Shown here piece after piece: positions 20,420-28,937 of a stretch of 44,291 nucleotides of DNA (position 1 is the stretch's first letter; every line of letters begins with the position of its first letter). The position numbers were made by a program, and so were the translations under genes. Origin of the DNA: Comamonadaceae bacterium (lineage in GTDB: Bacteria; Pseudomonadota; Gammaproteobacteria; Burkholderiales; Burkholderiaceae_C); the NCBI GenBank assembly GCA_947446885.1, contig CANFHZ010000009.1, forward strand, positions 1-44,291, read 5' to 3'. Under the pieces are notes generated by a model, which was not told the origin of the DNA, searched no databases, and worked only from the letters and a program-made list of their open reading frames with translations.

Positions 20420-22797
20420 CAAAATGAGGTTCCGATCTGAAACTGGAGGGTTTGTAGTTTATCGCTGTACAGGGTCGTAAGGGGCTTGGCCCAGGCCAGG
20501 CGCAACGGACCAACCGGCGAAACCCAGCTGACGCCGACGCCCACAGAAGACCGCAAGTCCTCCAAAGCAATGGACGCATTGGGGTCGTACAGGCCGCCCG
20601 CATCAAAAAAACCGTACATGCGCAAGGTCCGGTCATTGCCCCCGCCCGGGAAAGGCGTCAACACCTCGGCATTCAAAACCAGCTTGGTGGCACCGCCTGT
20701 TGCCACGCTGTAGGCAGAGGAATCAATCAGTTCGCGCTGCGCCGCTGTCGTCAGGCTGCCCTGCTGGAAGCCACGTACTGAACCCAGGCCGCCGGAGTAA
20801 TAATTTTTCATGACCGGGTAGGTGTGGCCATTGGTTGACACGCCCGAGGAAAACTCGCTGTTGAATGCAAAGGTCGTTTTTTTAGTCAGCGGATAAAACT
20901 GCTGGTACTGCAAAGTGGCGCGGGCGTAGCCCAGGTCTCCGGCGACACTCCACTCGCTGTTAGCACGCAACACACGACCTGTGCTCGGAATGAGTGCGCT
21001 GTCGCGGGTGTCGCGCGACCAGCCCAAGGTCAAGGGAAATCCGCGAACGGTGTAGCCGTAATCGCTGGCAAAGTCGCTGTATGCCGTCGGCAAATAGGTG
21101 CCCTCGACAACCGTGGTTTGTTCATAACCAAGACCCACAAACACCGTGTCACTCTCGGTAAATGGAACCCCGAAGCGTACGCTCGTTCCGGTGCTCTCAA
21201 TGGAGTAGCTGTCGACGTCAGCATAGGGCTTGCTGTTACGCTGGTATACATCCACAGTGCGTGACACACCATCTTCGGTGAAGTACGGGTTGGTGTTGTT
21301 AAAGACCAGGGTCCGGTTGTACTTGCCGGTGTTCACCTGGACACCCAGACTCTGGCCTGAGCCAAACACATTGTCCTGGTTGAAGCCGAACTGCAAGCCA
21401 AGTCCATCAGCCGAAGAGACGCCCGCACCCAGGCTCAAATTACCAGTCGGCTTTTCAACCACGGTCACCAGCAAATCCACCTGGTCTGGTGCGCCCGGAA
21501 CTTCCACGGTTTCTATTCCGACGTCCTTGAAATAACCCAAGCGGTCCACCCGGTTGCGCGAGAGGCGGATTTTTTCGCCGTCGTACCACGCAGCCTCGAA
21601 CTGGCGGAACTCACGCCGGATCACCTCGTCGCGGGTACGTTCATTACCAGCGATATTGATGCGTCGAACAAAGGCCCTGCGACCTGGATCGGCCTGAATG
21701 GCGACCTCAACACGGTTGGTTTGGCGATCGACTGTGGTTTTTGTCTGGGCGCTCGCGAAAGCAAAACCGAAATTAGCGAAGTAATCGGTAAACGCTTTGG
21801 TCGTTTGGGCGACTTCATCGGCGTTATACGGCTCACCGGCCCGGATTTTGATCAGAGACTTGAACTCGTCCTGCTTCTCCAGGTAGTTACCTTCCATACT
21901 GACTTTGGACACCACAAAGCGTTCACCCTCGGTGACATTAATGGTGATGACAATTTCCTGCTTATTGGGAGCGATGGCGACCTGAGTCGAATCCACCTTG
22001 AACTCCAAGTACCCCTTGGAGAGGTAATAGGAGCGCAAGGTTTCCACATCTGCATTGAGCTTGCTGCGCACATAGCGGTTGGACTTGGTGTACCAGCTCA
22101 GCCAGGTTCCGGCATCCAGATCAAAAAGATCCAATAAAGTGCTTTTTGAAAATGCTTTGACGCCAACGATGTCAATCGATTTGATTTTTGCCGAGCCGCC
22201 TTCGGTGACTGAAAAACTGACATTCACGCGGTTGTTTTCCAAGGGCGTGACGGTAGTCACAACTTCGGTGGCATACATGCTGCGGTTGATGTATTGCCGC
22301 TTGAGCTCTTGTTCCGCCTTGTCGGCAAGCGCCTTGTCGAAAGGGCGACCTTCGGTGATGCCGATGTCTTTCAAGGCTTTCTTCAAAACGTCTTTTTCAA
22401 ATTCCCGCACACCCGAAAAATCCACATCCGCCACATTCGGGCGCTCTTGCACCACAACAATCAGGACATCGCCGCTGGCGTCAACCCGCACGTCGTTGAA
22501 CAAGCCCAGCGCAAACAGGGCGCGGATGGCGCTGGCTGCTTTCTCATCGCTATAGCTGTCACCCACACGAAACGGAAGGGACGCAAAGACAGTCCCCGCA
22601 TCGACCCGTTGCAGGCCCTCGACCCGGATGTCCTTCACGACGAAGGGCTCCAGGGCAAAAGACAGCGTAGCGACCGACCACATGGCGCAGGCAAGGAATA
22701 TCCGGCAGCAGAGGTGGTGGAGCATGGCGGTTGGCATGGATGTGGAGAGGAAATCCCGTCCCAGGCTGGTAGGGGCGATGCATGATAACTGAGGCAT
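20419..22797 (-). CDS. bamA: Outer membrane protein assembly factor BamA
   Basis: BamA is the Omp85 barrel that inserts outer-membrane proteins. After a signal peptide (MLHHLCCRIFLACAMWSVATLSFA), five POTRA domains occupy roughly residues 50-450: FVVKDIRVEGLQRVDAGTVF, then VADVDFSGVREFEKDVLKKAL, AKIKSIDIVGVKAFSKSTL, FVVSKVSMEGNYLEKQDEF and RAFVRRINIAGNERTRDEVIRRE. A 16-strand barrel follows, with the VRGFQQGS segment and a C-terminal Phe. The start is uncertain: ATG 22797, 22737 or 22725 (768 residues); none has a good ribosome binding site. The gene follows dxr directly, without rseP. Confidence 0.97.
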   Translation of the reverse strand: MPQLSCIAPTSLGRDFLSTSMPTAMLHHLCCRIFLACAMWSVATLSFALEPFVVKDIRVEGLQRVDAGTVFASLPFRVGDSYSDEKAASAIRALFALGLFNDVRVDASGDVLIVVVQERPNVADVDFSGVREFEKDVLKKALKDIGITEGRPFDKALADKAEQELKRQYINRSMYATEVVTTVTPLENNRVNVSFSVTEGGSAKIKSIDIVGVKAFSKSTLLDLFDLDAGTWLSWYTKSNRYVRSKLNADVETLRSYYLSKGYLEFKVDSTQVAIAPNKQEIVITINVTEGERFVVSKVSMEGNYLEKQDEFKSLIKIRAGEPYNADEVAQTTKAFTDYFANFGFAFASAQTKTTVDRQTNRVEVAIQADPGRRAFVRRINIAGNERTRDEVIRREFRQFEAAWYDGEKIRLSRNRVDRLGYFKDVGIETVEVPGAPDQVDLLVTVVEKPTGNLSLGAGVSSADGLGLQFGFNQDNVFGSGQSLGVQVNTGKYNRTLVFNNTNPYFTEDGVSRTVDVYQRNSKPYADVDSYSIESTGTSVRFGVPFTESDTVFVGLGYEQTTVVEGTYLPTAYSDFASDYGYTVRGFPLTLGWSRDTRDSALIPSTGRVLRANSEWSVAGDLGYARATLQYQQFYPLTKKTTFAFNSEFSSGVSTNGHTYPVMKNYYSGGLGSVRGFQQGSLTTAAQRELIDSSAYSVATGGATKLVLNAEVLTPFPGGGNDRTLRMYGFFDAGGLYDPNASIALEDLRSSVGVGVSWVSPVGPLRLAWAKPLTTLYSDKLQTLQFQIGTSF

Positions 22798-22823
22798 CGT
22801 GGCGAACCGGCTCCGACTTGCGC

Positions 22824-24023
22824 TCAGCGGGCCAGGGACAACACGGCCTCCAGAGCACGGGCCCTGGCCTTCTCATCCAGTGCCAAGATTGCCTGCAGTG
22901 ATACCGGGGGTTCAAAGTGCAACGCTGCCAGAGTGGCCTGGTTCACAGCGTGAATCTGGTCAAAGCGAATGCGGCCCTCCAAAAAAGCCGCGACGGCGAT
23001 CTCATTGGCCGCATTGAGCACGGCTGTGGTTCCCGATACGCCCGCCATGGCCTCCCACGCCAGTTGCAAACCAGGGAAGCGCGCGCGGTGATCCGGGCTG
23101 TCAAATGTCTCAAAGCTCAGGCCGGTCATTGCAGAAAAATCCAGTGCCGCCGTACCCGATTCGATACGCTGGGGCCAGGACAGACCGTAGGCTATCGGGC
23201 CGCGCATGTCCGGTACACCGAGCTGCGCGACCACAGCACGGTCTACAAACTGCACCATGGAATGCACCACGCTTTGCGGGTGGATGACTACCGCGATGCG
23301 CGATGGATCCATGCCGAACAGGAACTTCGCCTCAATCACCTCCAGCGCCTTGTTCATCATGGTGGCCGAGTCCACCGAAATTTTGCGTCCCATGCTCCAG
23401 TTTGGGTGGGCGCAGGCCTCCTGCGGGGTGACGTCCCGCAGGGTGGACGGATCACGGGTGCGAAAGGGACCGCCCGATGCGGTAAGGATGATTTTTTCAA
23501 CCACCGAGGGCCATATGCTGCGGTCATCGGGCAGCGACTGGAAAATGGCCGAATGCTCACTGTCAATGGGCAGCAAGGTCGCGCCGCCCGTGCGCACGGC
23601 GTCCATGAACAAGGAACCGCCCACGACCAGTGCCTCTTTATTGGCCAGCAGCAGCCGCTTGCCGGCGCGCGCCGCAGCCATGCACGAAGACAAACCAGCT
23701 GCGCCCACGATGGCCGCCATCACCATGTCAACCTCTTCGTGGGCCGCGACCTCGTCCAGGGCGGCGTGCCCGATCAGCACCCGGGTCGCGCTTCCCTGCG
23801 CTGCCAGCCGGGATTGCAATGCGGGACCTGCTTGCGCGTCGGTCGCCACCACAAAGCGGGGTTTATGCACCATGCACTGCGCAAATAGCAGGTCGATACG
23901 TGAATGTCCGGACAGGGCAAACACCGAAAACCGCTGAGGATGCCGCGCCAGCACGTCCAGGGTATTGACGCCTATCGAGCCGGTTGAGCCCAAAACGGTG
24001 ACACTGTGCCGGGGCGCGTTCAT
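22824..24023 (-). CDS. dxr: 1-deoxy-D-xylulose 5-phosphate reductoisomerase
   Basis: Dxr makes MEP from DXP using NADPH in the non-mevalonate isoprenoid pathway, which feeds UppS. The 399-residue protein begins MNAPRHSVTVLGSTGSIGVNTLDVLA with the NADPH-binding GSTGSIG. It has LANKEALVVGG, the metal/substrate residues in LPIDSEHSAIFQ, the flexible loop around HPNWSMGRKISVDSATMMNK, and a C-terminal helical domain with AANEIAVAAFL. I chose ATG 24023, 4 bp after the cdsA stop, over a longer frame to 24101. bamA begins 26 bp downstream. Confidence 0.98.
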   Translation of the reverse strand: MNAPRHSVTVLGSTGSIGVNTLDVLARHPQRFSVFALSGHSRIDLLFAQCMVHKPRFVVATDAQAGPALQSRLAAQGSATRVLIGHAALDEVAAHEEVDMVMAAIVGAAGLSSCMAAARAGKRLLLANKEALVVGGSLFMDAVRTGGATLLPIDSEHSAIFQSLPDDRSIWPSVVEKIILTASGGPFRTRDPSTLRDVTPQEACAHPNWSMGRKISVDSATMMNKALEVIEAKFLFGMDPSRIAVVIHPQSVVHSMVQFVDRAVVAQLGVPDMRGPIAYGLSWPQRIESGTAALDFSAMTGLSFETFDSPDHRARFPGLQLAWEAMAGVSGTTAVLNAANEIAVAAFLEGRIRFDQIHAVNQATLAALHFEPPVSLQAILALDEKARARALEAVLSLAR

Positions 24024-24027
24024 GATG

Positions 24028-24873
24028 TCACTGCGCCACCAAACACATCGCCAAGGGCAAGACCGGGAGCAGCGCGTCGACCCGGTCCAGTACCCCGCCA
24101 TGGCCGGGCAACAGACGGCTGCTGTCTTTCACCCCAGCGGCACGCTTGAACAAGGATTCAAGCAAATCGCCCACCACACCGGCTGCCACAAGCAGCCCCA
24201 GAGCGAGCGCGCCCAACTCCCCCCAGTCTTGCACCGCTCGAGAAAAAATACTTTGCGAGTTGCCAAGGTTTTGGCTGTCGGCATAACGCCAGACAAACGC
24301 CACCACACCCACACCAAGCAGCGCGCCAGCGACGCCCTCCCAGGTCTTACCCGGGCTGATACTGACCGCCAGCTTGCGGGCGATCCAGCGGTTACCCCAG
24401 GCACGGCCAGCGAAGTAAGCGCTTACGTCAGAAACCCACACCAGACACATGACGGAGAGCAAAAAATTGATTCCTACAACCCTGGATTGCACCATAGCCA
24501 GCCAGGATACCAACAGCATGGCCCATCCGCACCAGAAGCGCAGCGCGGGCGGCAATTTGCCCCAATATGCGACGCCTTTGTAGAGGGCAAAGAGCGCCAG
24601 TACCAACCAGACAAGCGCTGCCACACGCCAGACCCATAGCAAACCGGTGGGGTTCAACTCGATATTCCATAAACCCAGCCCAGCAAGCACCATCAAGGCC
24701 GCACCCGCCAGAGACAGGGAGTGCGACTGCCCGCTCAAACGCCCCCACTCCCACGCTGCCGCACCCATCAGCGCCAAGGTGCACAGCACAAAATACACCG
24801 GATTGACCGCAAAGAGTGCGGGCAAAAACACCGCCAGGAGCAGCACCGCAGTAATAAGCCGTTGGCGCAGCAT
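24028..24873 (-). CDS. cdsA: Phosphatidate cytidylyltransferase
   Basis: CdsA makes CDP-diacylglycerol for phospholipid synthesis in the inner membrane. The 281-residue protein is almost entirely hydrophobic, with about eight membrane segments. Near its C-terminal side lie VSDVSAYFAGRAWG and the signature ISPGKTWEGVAGALLG, then LLVAAGVVGDLLESLFKRAAGVKDSSRLLPGHGGVLDRVDAL. I chose ATG 24873 (MLRQRLITAVLLLAV), which begins like other CdsA proteins. A TTG at 24900 overlapping the uppS stop is the alternative. Confidence 0.95.
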   Translation of the reverse strand: MLRQRLITAVLLLAVFLPALFAVNPVYFVLCTLALMGAAAWEWGRLSGQSHSLSLAGAALMVLAGLGLWNIELNPTGLLWVWRVAALVWLVLALFALYKGVAYWGKLPPALRFWCGWAMLLVSWLAMVQSRVVGINFLLSVMCLVWVSDVSAYFAGRAWGNRWIARKLAVSISPGKTWEGVAGALLGVGVVAFVWRYADSQNLGNSQSIFSRAVQDWGELGALALGLLVAAGVVGDLLESLFKRAAGVKDSSRLLPGHGGVLDRVDALLPVLPLAMCLVAQ

Positions 24874-24892
24874 GCAGGGATCTTGCGCCGGG

Positions 24893-25609
24893 TTAGGCAA
24901 GTGCCGAAGCGGCTAGGGGACTGGTTCTGCCAAAGCGCCGCTCGCGACTGGCGTAGTCCTTGAGGGCCTCGTCCAGTGCCGCTGCGTCAAAGTCTGGCCA
25001 CAACACCGGGCTGAAGTACAGCTCAGAGTACGCGCACTGCCAGAGCAAAAAATTGCTAAGACGGTGTTCATCACCCGTGCGGATGAGCAAATCAGGATCC
25101 GGGCAGGGTGCCAGTGAAAGCGCGGCGTTCATGGACGCTTCGGTAATCGGCGTGCCCGCTGCGGCCAGGCGGGCTGCGGCGTCAACAATATCCCAGCGCC
25201 CGCCGTAGTTAAAGCACACATTGAGCAACATGCCCTGGTTGGCCTGTGTCGCATGCTCGGCATCGTGCAAAACAGTGCACAGACCAGGCTCTAGTTCCTG
25301 GCGGCTACCCAAAAACCGCAAACGAATGCCACGCTGACCCAGGCTGCCCAACTCGCTGCGCAGGGCGGCATACAGCAGTTCAATCAAGCCGGAGACTTCG
25401 GATGCAGGTCGGCTCCAGTTTTCCGAAGAAAATGCAAACACCGTGAGGATGGGAATCGCGCGATCAACGCAGGCCTGGATCGTGGTTTTCAGCGCATCCA
25501 CACCACGCTTATGTCCGGCCAAACGCGGCAGATGCCGCTTCTGCGCCCAGCGGCCATTGCCATCCATCACGATGGCGACATGGGCCGGGAGCTTTTTCAC
25601 CGATGGCAT
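24893..25609 (-). CDS. uppS: Undecaprenyl diphosphate synthase
   Basis: UppS (IspU) elongates farnesyl diphosphate to C55 undecaprenyl diphosphate, the lipid carrier for peptidoglycan and O-antigen. The 238-residue protein has the catalytic HVAIVMDGNGRWAQKRHLPRLAGH near the N-terminus and FAFSSENWSRP. The C-terminal signature DPDLLIRTGDEHRLSNFLLWQCAYSELYF is also present. It lies 54 bp after frr and just before cdsA. The frr-uppS-cdsA-dxr order is widely conserved in Proteobacteria. Confidence 0.97.
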   Translation of the reverse strand: MPSVKKLPAHVAIVMDGNGRWAQKRHLPRLAGHKRGVDALKTTIQACVDRAIPILTVFAFSSENWSRPASEVSGLIELLYAALRSELGSLGQRGIRLRFLGSRQELEPGLCTVLHDAEHATQANQGMLLNVCFNYGGRWDIVDAAARLAAAGTPITEASMNAALSLAPCPDPDLLIRTGDEHRLSNFLLWQCAYSELYFSPVLWPDFDAAALDEALKDYASRERRFGRTSPLAASALA

Positions 25610-25663
25610 GGCGGCAGGGTGGGAGTCACAGGCGGTGCGTGGCGGTGGCGGCTCAGCCGGAAC

Positions 25664-26224
25664 CTATACCGCCATGATGTCGTTTTCTTTGGAAGCCACC
25701 AAACGGTCCACCTCGGCGATATGGCGGTCTGTGAGTTTTTGGACATCGGCTTCCGACCGCTTTTGATCATCCTCGGATGCCAGTTTGTCTTTCACCAATT
25801 TTTTGACCGCGTCATTGGCATCACGGCGCACGTTGCGGATAGCGATCTTGGCGGCCTCGCCTTCATTGCGTACAACTTTGGTCAGCTCGCGGCGACGCTC
25901 CTCCGTCATCATGGGCATGGGAACGCGGATCAATTCACCCATGCTGGCCGGATTGAGGCCCAGATCGCTCTCACGGATCGCCTTCTCGATCTTGGCGGTC
26001 ATGGTTTTTTCCCAGGGCTGGATACCGATGGTGCGGGCATCAATCAGGCTCAGGTTGGCAACTTGGCTCAAGGGAAGCATGGATCCGTAGTAGTCCACAT
26101 GCACGGTATCGAGCAAGGCCGGATTAGCCCGCCCGGTTCGCACCTTGGTCAAGTTATTTTTCAAGGATGCGATGGACGACTCCATCTTGGCATCCACCTG
26201 TTCTTTGATGGCTTGCAAGCTCAT
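25664..26224 (-). CDS. frr: Ribosome recycling factor
   Basis: RRF, with EF-G, splits post-termination ribosomes. The 186-residue length is standard. The three-helix domain I includes [36 protein letters not shown], and the alpha/beta domain II sits at about 30-105. The C-terminal helix has [34 protein letters not shown]-rich Shine-Dalgarno region precedes ATG 26224. It lies 19 bp after pyrH. Confidence 0.98.
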   Translation of the reverse strand: MSLQAIKEQVDAKMESSIASLKNNLTKVRTGRANPALLDTVHVDYYGSMLPLSQVANLSLIDARTIGIQPWEKTMTAKIEKAIRESDLGLNPASMGELIRVPMPMMTEERRRELTKVVRNEGEAAKIAIRNVRRDANDAVKKLVKDKLASEDDQKRSEADVQKLTDRHIAEVDRLVASKENDIMAV

Positions 26225-26243
26225 GTTTCCACTCTCCTCTCGA

Positions 26244-26966
26244 TCACAGATGAACCAGGGTGCCTTCGTCCTCGCCCATCACCACGCGCTTGAGGGCTCC
26301 GAGCTTGAAGATCGAAAATACCTTGATCGGCAGGTTCTGATCCCGGCACAAAGCGAAGGCAGCAGCGTCCATGATCCCCAGGTTGTTGCGCATGGCCTCG
26401 TCAAATGTCAAATGGCTGTAACGGGTTGCGTGGGGGTCTTTTTTCGGATCGGCGCTGTACACGCCGTCCACTTTAGTGGCCTTGAGCACGATTTCGGCAC
26501 CAATCTCCGCGCCACGCAAGGCCGCCGCCGTGTCGGTGGTGAAAAAGGGGTTGCCGGTTCCCGCAGCAAAAATCACGACCTTGCCTTCCTCCAGGTACTG
26601 CAAAGCCTTGGGCCGCACATACGGCTCGACCACTTGCTCAATTCCGATGGCCGACATGACCCGCGCCGTAAGCCCGGCTTTGTTCATGGTGTCGCCCAGC
26701 GCCAGCGAATTCATGACGGTGGCCAACATACCCATGTAATCGGCCGTTGCGCGGTCCATGCCAACCGAGCCGCCCGCCACCCCCCGAAAAATATTGCCAC
26801 CACCAATAACTACGGCCACCTGGACGCCCATGCGGGTGACCTCTGCCACCTCTCCGACGATGCGCACAATCGTGTCGCGGTTGATGCCAAATGCATCATC
26901 ACCCATCAAGGCCTCGCCGGACAGCTTGAGCAATAGGCGGCTGTAAGCTGGACGGGCGGGGCTCAT
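26244..26966 (-). CDS. pyrH: Uridylate kinase
   Basis: PyrH phosphorylates UMP to UDP for nucleic acids and UDP-sugars. The 240-residue amino-acid-kinase fold has [77 protein letters not shown] and [19 protein letters not shown] chose ATG 26966 because GGAG lies six bases before it; the longer frame to 26981 begins with TTG and includes that site. It sits between tsf and frr, the usual order. Confidence 0.97.
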   Translation of the reverse strand: MSPARPAYSRLLLKLSGEALMGDDAFGINRDTIVRIVGEVAEVTRMGVQVAVVIGGGNIFRGVAGGSVGMDRATADYMGMLATVMNSLALGDTMNKAGLTARVMSAIGIEQVVEPYVRPKALQYLEEGKVVIFAAGTGNPFFTTDTAAALRGAEIGAEIVLKATKVDGVYSADPKKDPHATRYSHLTFDEAMRNNLGIMDAAAFALCRDQNLPIKVFSIFKLGALKRVVMGEDEGTLVHL

Positions 26967-27016
26967 GGCTTTCTCCATCAATGCAATCTGAGGTACTGGT
27001 TGGGCTGCTAAGGCGC

Positions 27017-27940
27017 TCAGGCAGACTGCTTGGCGGCAGCCACCTGGGCAGCCACTTCGGCGGCGAAATCATCCACCCGTTTCTCAATACCTTCGCCCAC
27101 CACGTACAGGGTAAAGCCCTTCACGACCGTATTGGCAGCTTTCAGCATTTGTTCCACGGTCTGCTTGTCGTTCTTCACAAAGGCCTGATTGAACAGCGAG
27201 ACCTCTTTGAGGAATTTCTGCACGCCGCCTTCGATACGCTTTTTCACAATCTCTTCAGACTGCACAGGCTTACCGGCCGCCGTGGCCACCGCCGCATCTT
27301 CAGCTGCCTTCGCCGCAGCAACAGAGCGCTCACGCTCAACCAATTCGGCCGGGACCTGATCGGAGGACAGGGACACTGGCTTCATCGCTGCAACGTGCAT
27401 CGCTACGTCTTTGGCTGCCGTGACATCACCTTCATATGCCACGACCACGCCGATGCGGGTGCCGTGCAAATACGAAGCCACGTGCGTGCCAGAGGCCAGG
27501 CGCACAAAACGCCGGAAGGTCATGTTTTCGCCGATTTTTCCGATCAAGCCTTTGCGCACGTCTTCTAGTGTGGGGCCAAATCCGTCCTGCGCATACGGGA
27601 GTGCAGAAAGCGCTGCCACATCAGCTGGGTTGTGCTGCGCCACCAAGGCAGCGGCGGCATTGGCCATCGCCAGGAAACTGTCGTTCTTGGTAACGAAGTC
27701 TGTTTCGCAGTTGACTTCCAGCATGGCACTCGCGCCCGCACTGGTGCCGAGGACGATCACGCCTTCCGCCGTCACGCGGGCTGCTGCTTTACCGGCTTTG
27801 CTGCCGAGTTTGACGCGCAGTATTTCCTCGGCACGCACCATGTCTCCTTCGGCCTCGGTGAGCGCCTTTTTGCATTCCATCATCGGGGCATCGGTCTTGC
27901 CGCGCAACTCGGCAACCATGGAAGCGGTAATCGTTGTCAT
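27017..27940 (-). CDS. tsf: Translation elongation factor Ts
   Basis: EF-Ts exchanges GDP for GTP on EF-Tu. The 307-residue protein starts [30 protein letters not shown] (UBA-like N-domain). It has the core [13 protein letters not shown] with the TDFV motif that contacts EF-Tu, the dimerisation region, and a C-terminal helical module. I chose ATG 27940 because GGAG lies eight bases upstream; the in-frame ATG at 27946 is only two bases from that site. A partial-terminator candidate lies between rpsB and tsf. Confidence 0.97.
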   Translation of the reverse strand: MTTITASMVAELRGKTDAPMMECKKALTEAEGDMVRAEEILRVKLGSKAGKAAARVTAEGVIVLGTSAGASAMLEVNCETDFVTKNDSFLAMANAAAALVAQHNPADVAALSALPYAQDGFGPTLEDVRKGLIGKIGENMTFRRFVRLASGTHVASYLHGTRIGVVVAYEGDVTAAKDVAMHVAAMKPVSLSSDQVPAELVERERSVAAAKAAEDAAVATAAGKPVQSEEIVKKRIEGGVQKFLKEVSLFNQAFVKNDKQTVEQMLKAANTVVKGFTLYVVGEGIEKRVDDFAAEVAAQVAAAKQSA

Positions 27941-27978
27941 GTCCATCTCTCCGTCATCAAACTGTGTACAAAAAACCT

Positions 27979-28002
27979 AAAAAAAAGGGGCCCGCAAGCC
28001 CC
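27979..28002 (-). terminator. Terminator or attenuator between rpsB and tsf
   Basis: A GC-only 5-bp stem (GGGGC / GCCCC) with a 6-base loop is followed on the minus strand by eight T. It lies 22 bases after the rpsB stop and about 40 bases before the tsf start. It probably lowers transcription from rpsB into tsf without ending it. Confidence 0.75.
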
Positions 28003-28023
28003 CTTGGGTCAGCGCCGGCGGCC

Positions 28024-28773
28024 TCAAGCGGCCTCGCTGACCTCGACAAATTCGTCTTGCGACTCTGCAACCACGGCGGTCAGCACATCCTCAACCGCGT
28101 TGGCGCGGCCCTCAATCACCGCGTCCGCAATGCCGCGCGCATACAAAATCACGGCCTTCGACGAGTCGTCGTTACCCGGAATCACGTAGTCGATACCTTC
28201 GGGTGAGTGGTTGGAATCCACCACGCCAATCAGGGGAATGCCCAATTTGCGCGCCTCAGCAATCGCAATCTTGTGGTATCCCACGTCAATTACAAAAATT
28301 GCGTCCGGCAAGGCCGCCATGTTCTGGATGCCGCCAATGTCTTTTTCAAGCTTTTGCAACTCGCGGGCGAACATCAGCTGCTCCTTCTTGCTCATGCTGT
28401 CCAGACCCGCCTCTTGTTGGACTTTCATGTCCTTCAGGCGTTTGATGGAAGTCTTCACCGTCTTGAAGTTGGTCAACATGCCGCCCAACCAACGCTGGTC
28501 TACAAAGGGGACTCCTGCGCGCTGCGCTTCCTGCGCCACGATCTCGCGGGCCTGGCGCTTGGTTCCGACCATCAAAATGGTGCCACGCCGAGCAGACAAT
28601 TGGCGCACAAATTTGCTGGCCTCCTGGAACATCGGAAGCGATTTTTCCAGGTTGATGATGTGAATTTTGTTGCGATGACCGAAGATGAACGGCGCCATCT
28701 TGGGGTTCCAGAAGCGGGTTTGATGTCCGAAGTGGACGCCGGCTTCCAACATTTCGCGCATGGTGACTGACAT
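28024..28773 (-). CDS. rpsB: 30S ribosomal protein S2
   Basis: S2 is a 30S subunit protein bound at the platform near S1. The 249-residue protein begins [32 protein letters not shown], the first S2 signature. It continues [34 protein letters not shown] and [34 protein letters not shown] chose ATG 28773 with GGAG six bases upstream; the frame to 28785 lacks that. It heads the rpsB-tsf-pyrH-frr series. Confidence 0.98.
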   Translation of the reverse strand: MSVTMREMLEAGVHFGHQTRFWNPKMAPFIFGHRNKIHIINLEKSLPMFQEASKFVRQLSARRGTILMVGTKRQAREIVAQEAQRAGVPFVDQRWLGGMLTNFKTVKTSIKRLKDMKVQQEAGLDSMSKKEQLMFARELQKLEKDIGGIQNMAALPDAIFVIDVGYHKIAIAEARKLGIPLIGVVDSNHSPEGIDYVIPGNDDSSKAVILYARGIADAVIEGRANAVEDVLTAVVAESQDEFVEVSEAA

Positions 28774-28868
28774 AGAGTGCTCCAAAGGTTAGGTCTTAAA
28801 CCCGCTCAAAAACCGCAAACCCCATAAAAACGGGCTACGGCACCTTGATAGAGCGGATTCGGGATTTG

Positions 28869-28897
28869 CTTTGGTGGCCAAAAAGCGACTACCAAAG
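28869..28897 (-). other. Inverted repeat in the rpsB leader
   Basis: A 7-bp perfect repeat (CTTTGGT / ACCAAAG) separated by 15 bases lies in the 164-bp space between the clpA stop and rpsB. It is about 95 bases before the rpsB start and could be part of an S2 leader RNA or a late clpA terminator. No U-run follows, so its role is undecided. Confidence 0.35.
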
Positions 28898-28937
28898 CCG
28901 AGCGAGTTTACACCACGCGCTCAGGCCGGCACCAGCC

